This document shows positions 32,519-41,792 of a DNA stretch of 50,192 nucleotides, one piece after another. The notes beneath the pieces were generated by a model. The model was not told the origin of the DNA. It was given only the letters and a program-made list of their open reading frames with translations, and did no database searches. Every line of letters starts with the position of its first letter. The stretch's first letter is position 1. The DNA is from an uncultured Spirochaetales bacterium (GTDB lineage: Bacteria > Spirochaetota > Spirochaetia > Sphaerochaetales > Sphaerochaetaceae), in the NCBI GenBank assembly GCA_949295125.1, contig CASFJV010000057.1, positions 1 to 50,192 on the forward strand. The letters run 5' to 3'. The position numbers were made by a program, and so were the translations under genes.

Positions 32519-33397
32519 CTAAATCGTGTCCAAGTAGAGGAGTGTTTCCCTGAGAGTGGAAGGATTAAGGTTCTCCAGCAGCACTGGCACGTCGATCTTG
32601 TATTCTCTCAGGAGGCTGAAGATCACGGACCAGTCAATAACCCCTTCTAGTGTGGCCTTGTTCCCGATTTTCCAGCCTTTCTCGTCGAGAACATAGTTCT
32701 TGCAGTGAATGGCAACGATTTTTTCGGGAGATAGGAGTTCTATGTCGTGCCTTACCTTCCTTTGGATGGCTTCTTTGCTTGGAACGGCACGAACCGATCC
32801 ATCAAGCTCTTCAATGCCCAGCCAGCTTGTAAGGTTTACTGGATCGTAAATCACTTTCAGGTGGTCACTCCTGAAAGTATCGAGAACCCTCCTCATCCTT
32901 TCTGCAGAGCAGATTGTATGCTGGCGGGTAACGGCTTCCAGCGTAACGCAGGCGTTGACATCTTCTGCCTTCTTCAGAAGCTGCTCAACAGACTTCAGGA
33001 AGATGGTGAATGTCTTCTCCTCACTGGTGGCCGCATTGTATGAGCAGTCGGGATTGGCGCTTCCAGTTTCTGTGGCAACATATGGGCATCCAAATGCCTT
33101 ATTGAGCTCAAGGCTCCTTTCGAAGCGTTTAAGATGCTCAGCTCTGGCATCCTCATCTGGATGAACGGGATTGATATAGCATCCAACGATTGCAACGCTG
33201 ACGCTATGGCGCTTCAATGTGTCACGGACGGATGTGATATACTCCTCAGTGTACTCTGTCCACTTTGGAGATGATGGGATGACCTTGTTTAAGGCGAGCT
33301 GTATCTTGCTCTCTTTCTTATAGGTCTCGATAGTAGAAGCAAGAGACTCCACAGAGTCGAACTTGCCGATATCATGTGCTCTGAATCCAATTTCCAT
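32519..33397 (-). CDS. TIM-barrel sugar isomerase/epimerase family protein
   Basis: The 292-residue protein belongs to the AP-endonuclease-2-like xylose-isomerase superfamily. It has IGFRAHDIGKFDSVESLAS at the N-terminus, VAIVGCYINPVHPD (strand 3), CPYVATETGS, CVTLEAVTRQHTI (Glu), KVIYDPVNLTSW (Asp), IVAIHCKNY (His) and VLLENLNPSTL (Glu), the usual metal-ligand positions. It probably isomerises or epimerises a sugar released by the neighbouring pectinolytic enzymes. It is divergent from GH28. A TAAAAT box 7 nt before the ATG predicts a leaderless mRNA. Confidence 0.8.
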   Translation of the reverse strand: MEIGFRAHDIGKFDSVESLASTIETYKKESKIQLALNKVIPSSPKWTEYTEEYITSVRDTLKRHSVSVAIVGCYINPVHPDEDARAEHLKRFERSLELNKAFGCPYVATETGSANPDCSYNAATSEEKTFTIFLKSVEQLLKKAEDVNACVTLEAVTRQHTICSAERMRRVLDTFRSDHLKVIYDPVNLTSWLGIEELDGSVRAVPSKEAIQRKVRHDIELLSPEKIVAIHCKNYVLDEKGWKIGNKATLEGVIDWSVIFSLLREYKIDVPVLLENLNPSTLRETLLYLDTI

Positions 33398-33404
33398 AAG
33401 GGAA

Positions 33405-33410
33405 ATTTTA
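33405..33410 (-). promoter_or_regulatory. -10 box TAAAAT, leaderless start of the isomerase gene
   Basis: TAAAAT on the minus strand ends 7 nt before the ATG at 33397. No Shine-Dalgarno is present. Confidence 0.5.
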
Positions 33411-33443
33411 AATTCTGGAGCACTGTTTGTAAAGGATTGGAAA

Positions 33444-34790
33444 ATGGAGTTTGAGTCTATTTTATCTTATGGTGCCAGAGCTGAAGCAGGTTTCAACAAC
33501 CAGAAAGCATTCAATGAGGCACTCTCAGGCGGGAAAAACATAACTGTGCCCGAAGGGGTCTATGAACTTGGGCCGATAGAAATAAGGAGCAATACGGTTC
33601 TCCAGCTTGAAAAGGGAGCTGTGCTTTCTTTCATTGCAGATGAGACAGTGTATGAGCCCTGCTACACAAGATGGGAGGGGGTGAACTGTTATGCAATGCA
33701 TCCATGCCTCCTGATTGCTGATGCTGATAACGTTACAGTTTGCGGAGAAGGAACTGTTGATGGAAATGGAGCATGGTGGTGGGAGGCTGCCAACAGGAAA
33801 AGATACGGACAGAAAGCTCCTGAAAGCGAGATAGAACTCAGGTTCGCCGCTTTGAATCCTGGCTATGAGACGCAGCCGGGAGGCGGTGGCGGAAGGCAGT
33901 GCCAGTTCCTGCGTCCTGCCCTTTTCCAGACCCTCAATTCAAAAAACATTGCAGTAAGGGGAATCAGGCTCATCAACAGCCCGTTCTGGACACTGCATCC
34001 TGTTTATACGGATCATATCACAATAGACGGGGTCTCAATTAAGAATCCTTATGACAGTCCCAATACGGATGGCATAGATATAGATTCATGCACAAATGTC
34101 ATAATCGAGAACTGCACTGTTGATGTCGGAGATGACGGAATTGCCATCAAGAGCGGAAGCGGTGAGGATGGAATCAGGACAGCCAGGGCTACAGATGGAG
34201 TCATTGTCAGGAACTGCAGGGTCTATTCTGCCCATGGAGGAATCGTGATCGGAAGTGAAACGGCTGGCGGAATAAGGAATATAAAGGCTGAGGACTCTGA
34301 ATTCATTGGAACTGACCGCGGCATAAGGATTAAAACCAGAAGAGGAAGGGGTGGAGATATTGAAAACCTTTCTTTCAAAGGATTGGAAATAACAGGGAAC
34401 ATCTGTCCGATTGCAATCAACATGTATTACCGCTGCGGCTGTGATGACAAGTCATGCTTCAGCTTGGAAAAGCTTCCAGTGACCCCATCAACTCCTTCCA
34501 TAAGGAATGTGGATATCTCAGGCTGCCATGCAAAAGAGAGCAAGGCAACAAACGGCTTCATAGTTGGCCTTCCTGAAATGCCTATTGCAAATCTCAGGAT
34601 CAGCGACTGTTCATTCTCCCTTTCAGCTAATCCGAGCGAGGCTATAGACAAGAGTGAGATGTATGAGGGGCTGCCGGAAATTTCAAGCCGTGCTGTAAGG
34701 CTGAGGAATGTCGAAGCAGAAATTAAAAATGTCTCTTTTACCGGAACAGACGATGCTTTCCTCATTGAGGATGGCTGCTTAATCCGATAG
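33444..34790 (+). CDS. GH28 polygalacturonase-like glycoside hydrolase
   Basis: The 448-residue right-handed beta-helix has the GH28 motifs in order: SPNTDGIDIDSC (about residue 205), VDVGDDGIAIKSG (second and third catalytic Asp), SAHGGIVIGSE (usual G-H-G) and RGIRIKTRRGRGG (R-I-K). It hydrolyses alpha-1,4 galacturonic acid linkages, probably from chain ends. There is no signal peptide, so it seems cytoplasmic and works on imported oligomers. Start at 33444 has AAAGGA upstream; a frame extending to 33363 overlaps the divergent gene and lacks a ribosome site. Confidence 0.92.
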   Translation: MEFESILSYGARAEAGFNNQKAFNEALSGGKNITVPEGVYELGPIEIRSNTVLQLEKGAVLSFIADETVYEPCYTRWEGVNCYAMHPCLLIADADNVTVCGEGTVDGNGAWWWEAANRKRYGQKAPESEIELRFAALNPGYETQPGGGGGRQCQFLRPALFQTLNSKNIAVRGIRLINSPFWTLHPVYTDHITIDGVSIKNPYDSPNTDGIDIDSCTNVIIENCTVDVGDDGIAIKSGSGEDGIRTARATDGVIVRNCRVYSAHGGIVIGSETAGGIRNIKAEDSEFIGTDRGIRIKTRRGRGGDIENLSFKGLEITGNICPIAINMYYRCGCDDKSCFSLEKLPVTPSTPSIRNVDISGCHAKESKATNGFIVGLPEMPIANLRISDCSFSLSANPSEAIDKSEMYEGLPEISSRAVRLRNVEAEIKNVSFTGTDDAFLIEDGCLIR

Positions 34791-34807
34791 ATATAAAAGT
34801 TCTCCTT

Positions 34808-34830
34808 TCCTCCAAGGATTTCTTGGAGGA
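34808..34830 (+). terminator. Hairpin between GH28 and acetylesterase genes
   Basis: A perfect 9-bp stem TCCTCCAAG/CTTGGAGGA with a 5-nt loop, followed by TTAATTTA. The T-run is weak, so it may be an attenuating or stabilising element. Confidence 0.5.
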
Positions 34831-34856
34831 TTAATTTACTCATATGGAGGTTATGG

Positions 34857-35516
34857 ATGCCAGTCCTTTTTATTTTTGGAGATTCTACGGCCGCTATAAA
34901 AACAGAAGATTCCAGGCCTGAAACAGGGTGGGGAGAGTGTTTCTCAAAATATCTTGCTGACGGCTGGATCCTGGATAACAGGGCAATCAATGGAAGGAGC
35001 ACCAAGCTCGTTTTGTCCAATGGTGATTTCTTCAATGCGCTTGAATGTGCAAAAGAGGGTGATGCTGCCCTTATACAGTATGGACATAATGAAAGCAAGC
35101 CGGATGCTGAGCGGCATACTGAGCCGTGGACAAGCTTTAAGGATAATTTGAAATTTATGGCACTGTCCCTGAAAAAGAAGGGTGTAGCTGTGTATTTCCT
35201 CACGCCGATTGCAAGAAGGAATTTCATTGACGGTGTTCTGGAAGATACCCATGGAGACTATCCTAAGGCAATGAAGGAGGCATCAAGGGAGCTTGGAATC
35301 CCATTGGTGGATATGACTTCCATGTCTATGGATCTTCTCAGATCTGCTGGAGAAATGAAGAGTAGGGATTTCTTCATGAATTTTGGTCCTGGCATTTATG
35401 GAAACTACCCGGAAGGCAAGGATGACAATACGCATCTGCGCCCAGAAGGGGCAGAAAAGATAGCTAGCCTGGCTTATAGTGGGCTTTCTGAATTTAAGCC
35501 TGCTTTTTTGCAATGA
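34857..35516 (+). CDS. SGNH-family rhamnogalacturonan acetylesterase
   Basis: The 219-residue esterase shows all SGNH blocks: FIFGDSTAA (Ser nucleophile, residue 9 or so), INGRST (Gly/Asn), QYGHNES (oxyanion Asn) and DDNTHLRPEGAEKIA (Asp-His). This matches the RhgT/YesT type that removes acetyl groups from rhamnogalacturonan. No signal peptide is present. GGAGG ends 6 nt before the ATG at 34857; two earlier in-frame or nearby ATGs lack such spacing. It follows GH28 by 66 nt and likely shares its transcript. Confidence 0.9.
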   Translation: MPVLFIFGDSTAAIKTEDSRPETGWGECFSKYLADGWILDNRAINGRSTKLVLSNGDFFNALECAKEGDAALIQYGHNESKPDAERHTEPWTSFKDNLKFMALSLKKKGVAVYFLTPIARRNFIDGVLEDTHGDYPKAMKEASRELGIPLVDMTSMSMDLLRSAGEMKSRDFFMNFGPGIYGNYPEGKDDNTHLRPEGAEKIASLAYSGLSEFKPAFLQ

Positions 35517-35520
35517 TTCA

Positions 35521-35529
35521 TGATATAAT
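35521..35529 (+). promoter_or_regulatory. Extended -10 (TGATATAAT), leaderless start of the hybrid regulator
   Basis: TG-A-TATAAT is a perfect extended -10 ending 6 nt before the ATG at 35536. No Shine-Dalgarno is present. Confidence 0.6.
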
Positions 35530-35535
35530 GCATTC

Positions 35536-38500
35536 ATGAAATCCCACCGCATAGGTTTTACACTTGCTAGCATACATACAGGTTCTTCCCAAAGCCTCTG
35601 GTCTTCAATTGCTGACCATGCTGCATCGAGTTCTGATTATTTATTCATATTCCCGCTTGGGAGGCTTGAGTGCGAGGAAGACAATGAAGCTATGAGGTCT
35701 TCTGTCGCCCCTTTGGTGAATGGAAGGAATATTGATGGACTTATCTCATGGGCATCTGCTTTATGTGGCATAGTCTCAAAAGAAGATGTGATTGAATACC
35801 ACAGGGAGCATTTTTCGGCCCTTCCTTTTGTGACTATAGGGCTAAAGTGCCCTGGCCATGCGGAGATCAGCTTTGACGCATATGATGGGTTCAAAAGCGC
35901 GGTGCAGCATCTTATCAAGGTACATGGCAAGAGGAAGATAGCGTATGTGAGAGGGCCTGAGAACCATGAATCCTCACAGGACAGGTTCAGGGCATATCTT
36001 GATGCCCTTAAAGAAAGCGGTATCACCATAGATGATCGCCTTATTTCATCACCATTTTCATGGTCACAGGGGGAAGATGCAATAAAAGAGCTCTGTGAAA
36101 AGAGGGGGCTGGAGCCAGGTAAGGATTTTGATGCGCTGTGCTCTGCTAGCGACCTTATGATGCTTTCTGCCGGCCGCTACCTTGAAAAGAAAGGAATAAG
36201 GATACCTAAAGATCTGGCTCTTGCTGGGTTCAATAACAGCTCTGAAAGCCAGCTTCTGCGCGTTCCATGCACAACAGTCAGCATGCCATATGAGAGGATG
36301 GGAATTATGGCATATACCCTGATCAAAGGTATCCTGAACTCAGAAGACGGCGTTGATGACTGTCCTGATGTCATGCTTCCGGCTGAGCTTGTCATCAGGC
36401 GCAGCTGTGGCTGTTCCGACTCTTTTGGAGGGCGTGAGAAAGCCCTGGAAACTATAAAGGATAAAGCCAGCTTCATAGAATGGGCTAACCGTATATTCTG
36501 CTTCAAGGAAGAGGAGAAAATCCTCTTTGAGAAGGCAATGAACCTGTCTTTTGGCTTTCCTCTTCTTGAGGACGAAGTTGAGGAGCTGCTTTACTCTTGT
36601 TCAATTCTTTTTGAGAAGCTTTTAAGGCGTGGATTTGATGTGAATCTCATTTATGAGGCAATCAGCTGGAGCCTCAATATAAATAAGCATGAAGATTTCA
36701 GGAACCTTGCATACACAAAACTCATGCAGCTTGTTGGAACTGCCCTGGCAAGGGTAAACCTTCTGAATAAGTTTGACCGGATTGAGCGTGATGAAGTGCT
36801 TAACAGCCTCAAGTGCGAACTGCTCAGCTTAAAGAGTTTTTCATCTCTCTCATACAGCCTTCAGAAATATCTGCCTAAGCTATCTGTGACCGCAGCATTC
36901 GTGATACTGAAAACTGAGAGCATAAAAAGCAGGTTCGTTTCCGGTTTTGACAGGAACACAATATATGATAAGGCAATTGAATTTGATGAGGATCTCATTC
37001 TTCCTGAGCAGATTTCAGAGAATATAGGGCCTGGTGTGTATGTCGTTAGCTCTCTTTATTCAGAGAACAATGAAATAGGATACCTGGTTCTCAGGTCAGA
37101 CAGCCATGATGGCCCGCTTTGCGAGGAAATAAGGACATCGCTGAGCTCTGCAGTGCAGGGAACGTACCTTCTGGAGTCCAGCAACAAGGCCAGAATACTG
37201 GCAGAGAATGCAGAAAAAGCACGCAATGAATTCTTTTCAAACGTTTCTGAAGACTTAAGGGATCCTCTTATCAGGATAAAGAACCTTATAGCATCCATTC
37301 CTATGGATGAAGAATACCGGAAGGCCGTAGATAAGGAAATAGGGACTGCAAACCATATGCTGGACTTATCTCTTGCCCAGACAGGAGAGCTGGAGATTGA
37401 ACCGTATCTGCTCTCCCTCTCCCTCGTTGCTGAGGAAATTGCATCCGAGCTGGGGGTAAGAATTGAGATATGCGATGAAATTCCTCTCATCTATTTTGAC
37501 AGGATAAGGCTCAGGGAGGCCTTAGAGCTGCTGATTTCACTTTCCAGAAGCAATGGATGCGATGTGAGCATGAAGATAATAAGCGGAAAGAGCGGACCTG
37601 AACTCAGCATCATCTCCGATGGAATGCTGGACTATACCCTCCTGCTCAATGACTCTTCATTCCTTCTCTCTGAACGCATCATGGTAATGCATCAGGGCTC
37701 TCTCAGTGCTCATGTCGGTGAGCTTGACCTGAGTTTTGCAATCCCGACATTCTCCCTTGAAAGTGCGAAGATTGCAGATAAAAAGCTTTTAATCCTTTCA
37801 GATGGCATGATTCTTCCATTCTATGACAGGATGATGGAAAGAAAGGATGCTTTCAGATCACGGAATGACGCAAAGGAAATCGGGGCTGTCTGCTGGAGAA
37901 TTGGCGATGATGGCTATGATGTTCTCAGCATATTAAGAAGCCTTTCAAGGGATAGTTCAGCCTCCAGGATTCCGCTGTATTTTTATGGCACTCCCGATGG
38001 AGATTACTCTCCTCTATCCCTGGTTGACAGCATGATCAGGGATTTTGATACTCCTCCTGTCCTGATTCTCGGTCCACTTCCAGAGAGCATGAAGAAAATA
38101 CTGTCTGAAAAGAACACAATAGATATCAGCACACTTGATGAGTATGAGAGAGCAGACCGTGAAAGGCGTGCGAGGCTGCTGATCATAACAAAGGAAATAA
38201 GCGCGAAGGAAATAATAGAATTCAGGAAAAACCATGATGTCAATTTCAATATAATTGTCATGCTTGGCACATTCAGTGCTGAGTACGCAAACTCCCTCTG
38301 CCCAGTTCCAAAGCTGATCCTTGTGAATTCATGCATTGCTGAGAGTGATGATTTCATAGCACGTTTCAATTCTCTTCTTGCAGGCTCAGAAATACTGCCG
38401 ACCTTTACCGGAGCAATAGTGAAAAAGACTCTTGGCTATCTTCTGGATCATGCCACAAGCCAGCTCACAAGATGGCAGCTTGCTGAGAGCGTAAATGTAA

Positions 38501-38724
38501 GTGAAGACTATCTTACCAGGATATTCCGGAAGGAAATAGGGCTTTCTCCATGGGATTACCTTAACCGTTACAGGATTTACCTTGCTTCTGAAATGCTCAG
38601 GCAGGAAGCAATGAGCGTTAATGAGGTTGCCTACCGTACAGGATTCCAGGATCAGGCATATTTCTGCCGGGTATTCAAGAAGATAAAGGGAATGACGCCA
38701 GGGAAGATGAGAAACCGATTATGA
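35536..38724 (+). CDS. LacI-type sensor/degenerate histidine kinase/AraC-type hybrid transcriptional regulator
   Basis: A 1062-residue one-protein regulator. Residues 1-290 resemble a LacI-type periplasmic-binding sensor (RIGFTLASIHTGSSQ, GLISWASAL, DLALAGFNNSSESQ, ending VIRRSCGCSDS). About 290-560 is helical with a GAF-like part. About 560-735 resembles a histidine kinase, but the phospho-acceptor box reads SNVSEDLRDPL, with Glu where His is expected, and the ATP-binding N- and G-boxes are unrecognisable. About 745-950 holds two receiver-like folds. The C-terminus (about 965-1062) is an AraC double HTH (QLAESVNVSEDYLTRIFRKE, EVAYRTGFQDQAYFCRVFKK). By context it senses pectin-derived sugar and controls this locus. 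No transmembrane segment is seen. Confidence 0.85.
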   Translation: MKSHRIGFTLASIHTGSSQSLWSSIADHAASSSDYLFIFPLGRLECEEDNEAMRSSVAPLVNGRNIDGLISWASALCGIVSKEDVIEYHREHFSALPFVTIGLKCPGHAEISFDAYDGFKSAVQHLIKVHGKRKIAYVRGPENHESSQDRFRAYLDALKESGITIDDRLISSPFSWSQGEDAIKELCEKRGLEPGKDFDALCSASDLMMLSAGRYLEKKGIRIPKDLALAGFNNSSESQLLRVPCTTVSMPYERMGIMAYTLIKGILNSEDGVDDCPDVMLPAELVIRRSCGCSDSFGGREKALETIKDKASFIEWANRIFCFKEEEKILFEKAMNLSFGFPLLEDEVEELLYSCSILFEKLLRRGFDVNLIYEAISWSLNINKHEDFRNLAYTKLMQLVGTALARVNLLNKFDRIERDEVLNSLKCELLSLKSFSSLSYSLQKYLPKLSVTAAFVILKTESIKSRFVSGFDRNTIYDKAIEFDEDLILPEQISENIGPGVYVVSSLYSENNEIGYLVLRSDSHDGPLCEEIRTSLSSAVQGTYLLESSNKARILAENAEKARNEFFSNVSEDLRDPLIRIKNLIASIPMDEEYRKAVDKEIGTANHMLDLSLAQTGELEIEPYLLSLSLVAEEIASELGVRIEICDEIPLIYFDRIRLREALELLISLSRSNGCDVSMKIISGKSGPELSIISDGMLDYTLLLNDSSFLLSERIMVMHQGSLSAHVGELDLSFAIPTFSLESAKIADKKLLILSDGMILPFYDRMMERKDAFRSRNDAKEIGAVCWRIGDDGYDVLSILRSLSRDSSASRIPLYFYGTPDGDYSPLSLVDSMIRDFDTPPVLILGPLPESMKKILSEKNTIDISTLDEYERADRERRARLLIITKEISAKEIIEFRKNHDVNFNIIVMLGTFSAEYANSLCPVPKLILVNSCIAESDDFIARFNSLLAGSEILPTFTGAIVKKTLGYLLDHATSQLTRWQLAESVNVSEDYLTRIFRKEIGLSPWDYLNRYRIYLASEMLRQEAMSVNEVAYRTGFQDQAYFCRVFKKIKGMTPGKMRNRL

Positions 38725-39659
38725 TAGATCTCCATACAGATACGATTTATGCCCTGCTGGAAAAAGGGGACGGGGAAACACTTATGAAAAACTCTCTTTC
38801 TGTTGATTTTGAGAGGATGGATAAGGCCCATGTGAAAGCTGTATGCTTTGCTCTTTTCACTCCTCCGGAAAACAGGTTTGGCATTTCAAGATATGAGTAC
38901 TTCCTAAAGCTTCACGACCGTTTTGAAAAAGAAATCAATAGCTCTGGAGGAAAGCTTAGGCAGGCCTTCCATTGGGAGGATATCCTCAATGGGGCAAATG
39001 CAGTGCTGACTGTTGAGGATTTAGGGCCTCTTGATGGAGATAATTCAAAGCTTGAGATGCTTGGAAAGTGGGGTGTTAAGATTGCCTCTCTCATATGGAA
39101 CAATGAGAATGCCTATGCTTACCCGAATTCATCGGATAGCCTTACAATGTCGGAAGGGCTTAAGGAAAAAGGATCTGAGGCTGTAGAGATCCTTTCAGGG
39201 ATGGGTATAACAGTGGATGTTTCCCATCTTAATGACGGCGGATTCTATGACATATACAGGCAGAAAGTGAGGATGTGTGCAACCCATTCAAATTCAAGGG
39301 AACTTATGGACCATCAGCGCAACATTACAGATGACATGGCACATAAAATTGCTGACAGGGAAGGCGTGATAGGCGTAAATGTCTGCCCTGTTTTCCTTTC
39401 TAGCTATCCAGAAGGGACTGACTTCAGCAAAATGCATTCACGATTAGATGACATTGTGTCACACATAATGCATTTCTATAATGTTGCTGGAGAGGATGCA
39501 ATTGCTTTTGGAAGCGATCTGGATGGTACCTTAGGAATTCTGGACATAGCTTCCCCTCTTGATTATGAAAAACTGTTTGATCCATTATTGAAAGCTGGCT
39601 TAAGCTTAAGGCAGCTTGAGAAGTTCAGATGGCTGAATGCCTTGAGGATGATTCAATGA
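38721..39659 (+). CDS. Membrane dipeptidase (peptidase family M19)
   Basis: The 312-residue TIM-barrel metallopeptidase starts with IDLHTDTIYALLEKG (His-x-Asp metal ligands), has TVEDLGPLDGD (Glu ligand), VDVSHLNDGGFYD, CATHSNSRELMDHQRN (His) and IAFGSDLDGTLGI. M19 enzymes cleave dipeptides, including some with D-residues. No signal peptide is present, so it is probably cytoplasmic despite the family name. The start overlaps the regulator stop (ATGA), so translation is coupled, although no link to pectin is evident. Confidence 0.9.
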   Translation: MIDLHTDTIYALLEKGDGETLMKNSLSVDFERMDKAHVKAVCFALFTPPENRFGISRYEYFLKLHDRFEKEINSSGGKLRQAFHWEDILNGANAVLTVEDLGPLDGDNSKLEMLGKWGVKIASLIWNNENAYAYPNSSDSLTMSEGLKEKGSEAVEILSGMGITVDVSHLNDGGFYDIYRQKVRMCATHSNSRELMDHQRNITDDMAHKIADREGVIGVNVCPVFLSSYPEGTDFSKMHSRLDDIVSHIMHFYNVAGEDAIAFGSDLDGTLGILDIASPLDYEKLFDPLLKAGLSLRQLEKFRWLNALRMIQ

Positions 39660-40801
39660 AAAAAGAGATCTGTCCATTATTCAGTAAATGCGGTGCATGT
39701 GATTATTCATGCTCATATGAGGATGAGCTTGATGATAAAACGGAGTATGTCCATTCCCTTTTCAAGTTCCATTGCCCGACATATGAGACTATTGGATCTG
39801 AAATCTATGGATACAGGAATAAGGTTGCTGCATCATTTGGATATGACAGGTCAGGCAGGATTATTTCAGGCCTGTATATAAAGGGCACTCACCGCCTTGT
39901 TGAAAAGAGGAACTGCCCTTTGGAATTTGATGGCTCAGGAGAAATACTGAGGTCGATAAGGAAGCTGATGAAGAGCTATGGCATTACGCCATATGATGAA
40001 GACAGGTTCTCCGGGGATCTCAGGCATGTTCTGCTCAGAAGAGGGAATAAGACAGGAGAGGTTCTCGTCCTCCTGATCTTAGGGCATTCAAAAGTGAAGA
40101 GGCTTAAGGAATTCGCAAGGTCCATAAAACAGGAGAATGAATGCGTGGTAACTGTTTCTTTCCAGGTGAATGATGAAAAAACATCAATGATCCTCTCGTC
40201 CAATCCTGTTAAGACTCTTGTCGGTCCAGGCTTCATCCACTCAAAGCTTTTTGACCTTGATTTCAGGATATCTCCCTCTTCCTTTTTCCAAATCAATGAC
40301 AGCCAGACCGAAAGGCTTTATGCAATGGCAATTAAAATGGCTGGCCTCAGCAAAATAGAGCGTGTTCTTGATGCATACTCTGGCACAGGTACAATTTCAA
40401 TGATTGCATCCCGCTATTCAAAAGAAGTCATTGGCGTTGAAGAAAACAGTGATGCTGTTGACCAGGCAAGAAGAAGCGCAGAAGAGAACGGAATTGCAAA
40501 TGTCCGTTTTGAAGCTTCAGATGCATCAGCCTTCCTAAAGAATGAGGCAAGGAATAAAGAGAAATATGACGTTGCTTTTCTTGATCCGCCTAGAAAAGGA
40601 TCTGATGAGAAGTTTCTCTCTTCCCTTATTAAAGTTGGGCCAAGGAAGGTTGTGTATATAAGCTGCAATCCAGAAACATGTGAACGCGATATTAGGTATT
40701 TAGAGAAATTTGGAAACTATAAAACTGTTGCCGTTCAGCCTGTGGACATGTTCCCAAGGACCAGGCATGTTGAGGCTGTTGTACTTCTGGAAAAATACTA
40801 A
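39656..40801 (+). CDS. RumA/TrmA-family rRNA (uracil-5-)-methyltransferase
   Basis: The 381-residue protein lacks an obvious TRAM domain and opens with a 4Fe-4S motif CPLFSKCGACDYSCSY, completed by EKRNCPLE. The SAM-binding fold shows VLDAYSGTGTISMIAS (about residue 245) and VAFLDPPRKGSDEKF. The catalytic loop is YISCNPETCERDIRYL (nucleophile Cys). It methylates C5 of a uracil, most likely in 23S rRNA. Its ATG overlaps the dipeptidase stop (ATGA); a longer upstream frame has no support. Confidence 0.9.
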   Translation: MKKEICPLFSKCGACDYSCSYEDELDDKTEYVHSLFKFHCPTYETIGSEIYGYRNKVAASFGYDRSGRIISGLYIKGTHRLVEKRNCPLEFDGSGEILRSIRKLMKSYGITPYDEDRFSGDLRHVLLRRGNKTGEVLVLLILGHSKVKRLKEFARSIKQENECVVTVSFQVNDEKTSMILSSNPVKTLVGPGFIHSKLFDLDFRISPSSFFQINDSQTERLYAMAIKMAGLSKIERVLDAYSGTGTISMIASRYSKEVIGVEENSDAVDQARRSAEENGIANVRFEASDASAFLKNEARNKEKYDVAFLDPPRKGSDEKFLSSLIKVGPRKVVYISCNPETCERDIRYLEKFGNYKTVAVQPVDMFPRTRHVEAVVLLEKY

Positions 40802-40926
40802 TTGCTATAGTGCGGAGAATAATTAAAAGCCTGTCATCCAGGACAATAATAAAGTTAAATTTCAGCTAATCCCTGATTCTGAAAAACAGATGATAAAAGC
40901 AATATAGAAAAAACGGATCATGAAAA

Positions 40927-41013
40927 GTGAATTTCATGCAGGGAAAATGAGAAGAAATTTAAAACTAGACAAGTGTCTAGAAAAGATGAAGCATGAAATT
41001 GAAGAAAATTCAC
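40927..41013. repeat. Nested imperfect inverted repeat
   Basis: GTGAATTTCATGC (40927-40939) is the reverse complement of GCATGAAATTCAC. The right side carries GCATGAAATT (40991-41000), then about 7 extra bases, then ATTCAC. In the middle is a perfect 7-bp palindrome CTAGACA/TGTCTAG. No T-run follows, so it is not a terminator. It may be a decayed repeat or a binding region. Confidence 0.5.
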
Positions 41014-41763
41014 TCAGGAAGATTTTTATCAGAATCAATCGAGAAAAGGAAGGCAATCGAGAATATCGATTTCTATCGATGGAATAAGTTTTAGACCAAA
41101 AAGTAGAAGTTAAGAAAACTATAGGCAAATAAAGTATTTGGTAGAATGGCATAAATTAAAACTTAAAAATAAGTTTAGAGCAAACATATATCATAAAAAT
41201 GTTGTATTTGAATGCAGTTAAAATAAATGGTACTTGTAGTAATAAAACAGCAGGCAAAAAAATAAATAAAGGCTTAAATCAAGCTGAAACTAATAATATT
41301 GAAGTAAAACTGGGATATCGAGAACATAATAGCGCCCAAAAATGCAGAATATGCATGATTAGAAGCAACATAATTTTGTAAGTAAATATAACAAAATAAT
41401 ATTTTAAAGATTAAAACCATAGAATTAAAAAAAATGATTTCAAATAGGATATCAAAATAGAAAATTAGCTTTTTTATTCTATCTTTAATATTCAACGGCG
41501 CTAATATATTTTTCTTTTTTTGATAGGGGGATTTTTTGATCAAATATTAAGAACTTTGAAGTTGCTGGAAGCAGCAGAAAAAAGCGAAAGAGTGAACATA
41601 ATTTGAGAGTAAAAAAACAAACTTAATTCCGAATATTGAAATTAAATAATAAAAAAATAAATATATAAATTATTAATTATATATTAAGAGAAAATTATAT
41701 AGTTAGGAAATCTAAATAATATAAAACGATAGCCTATAATGACAGTTTCTGTAAAAATTTTGT

Positions 41764-41792
41764 TTGAAATTAACGTTATAGGATGTTATAAT
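41764..41792 (+). promoter_or_regulatory. Strong promoter of the unknown 267-residue gene
   Basis: TTGAAA and TATAAT with exactly 17 nt between. It predicts a leader of about 48 nt with a strong AAGGAGGGG ribosome site. Confidence 0.7.

Noticed and set aside
34427..35227. Minus-strand frame of 266 codons across GH28 and the acetylesterase
   Set aside because: It spans two genes with clear catalytic motifs on the plus strand.
41199..41381. 60-codon frame in the AT-rich gap
   Set aside because: Lys/Asn-rich low-complexity text with no ribosome site; base composition explains it.
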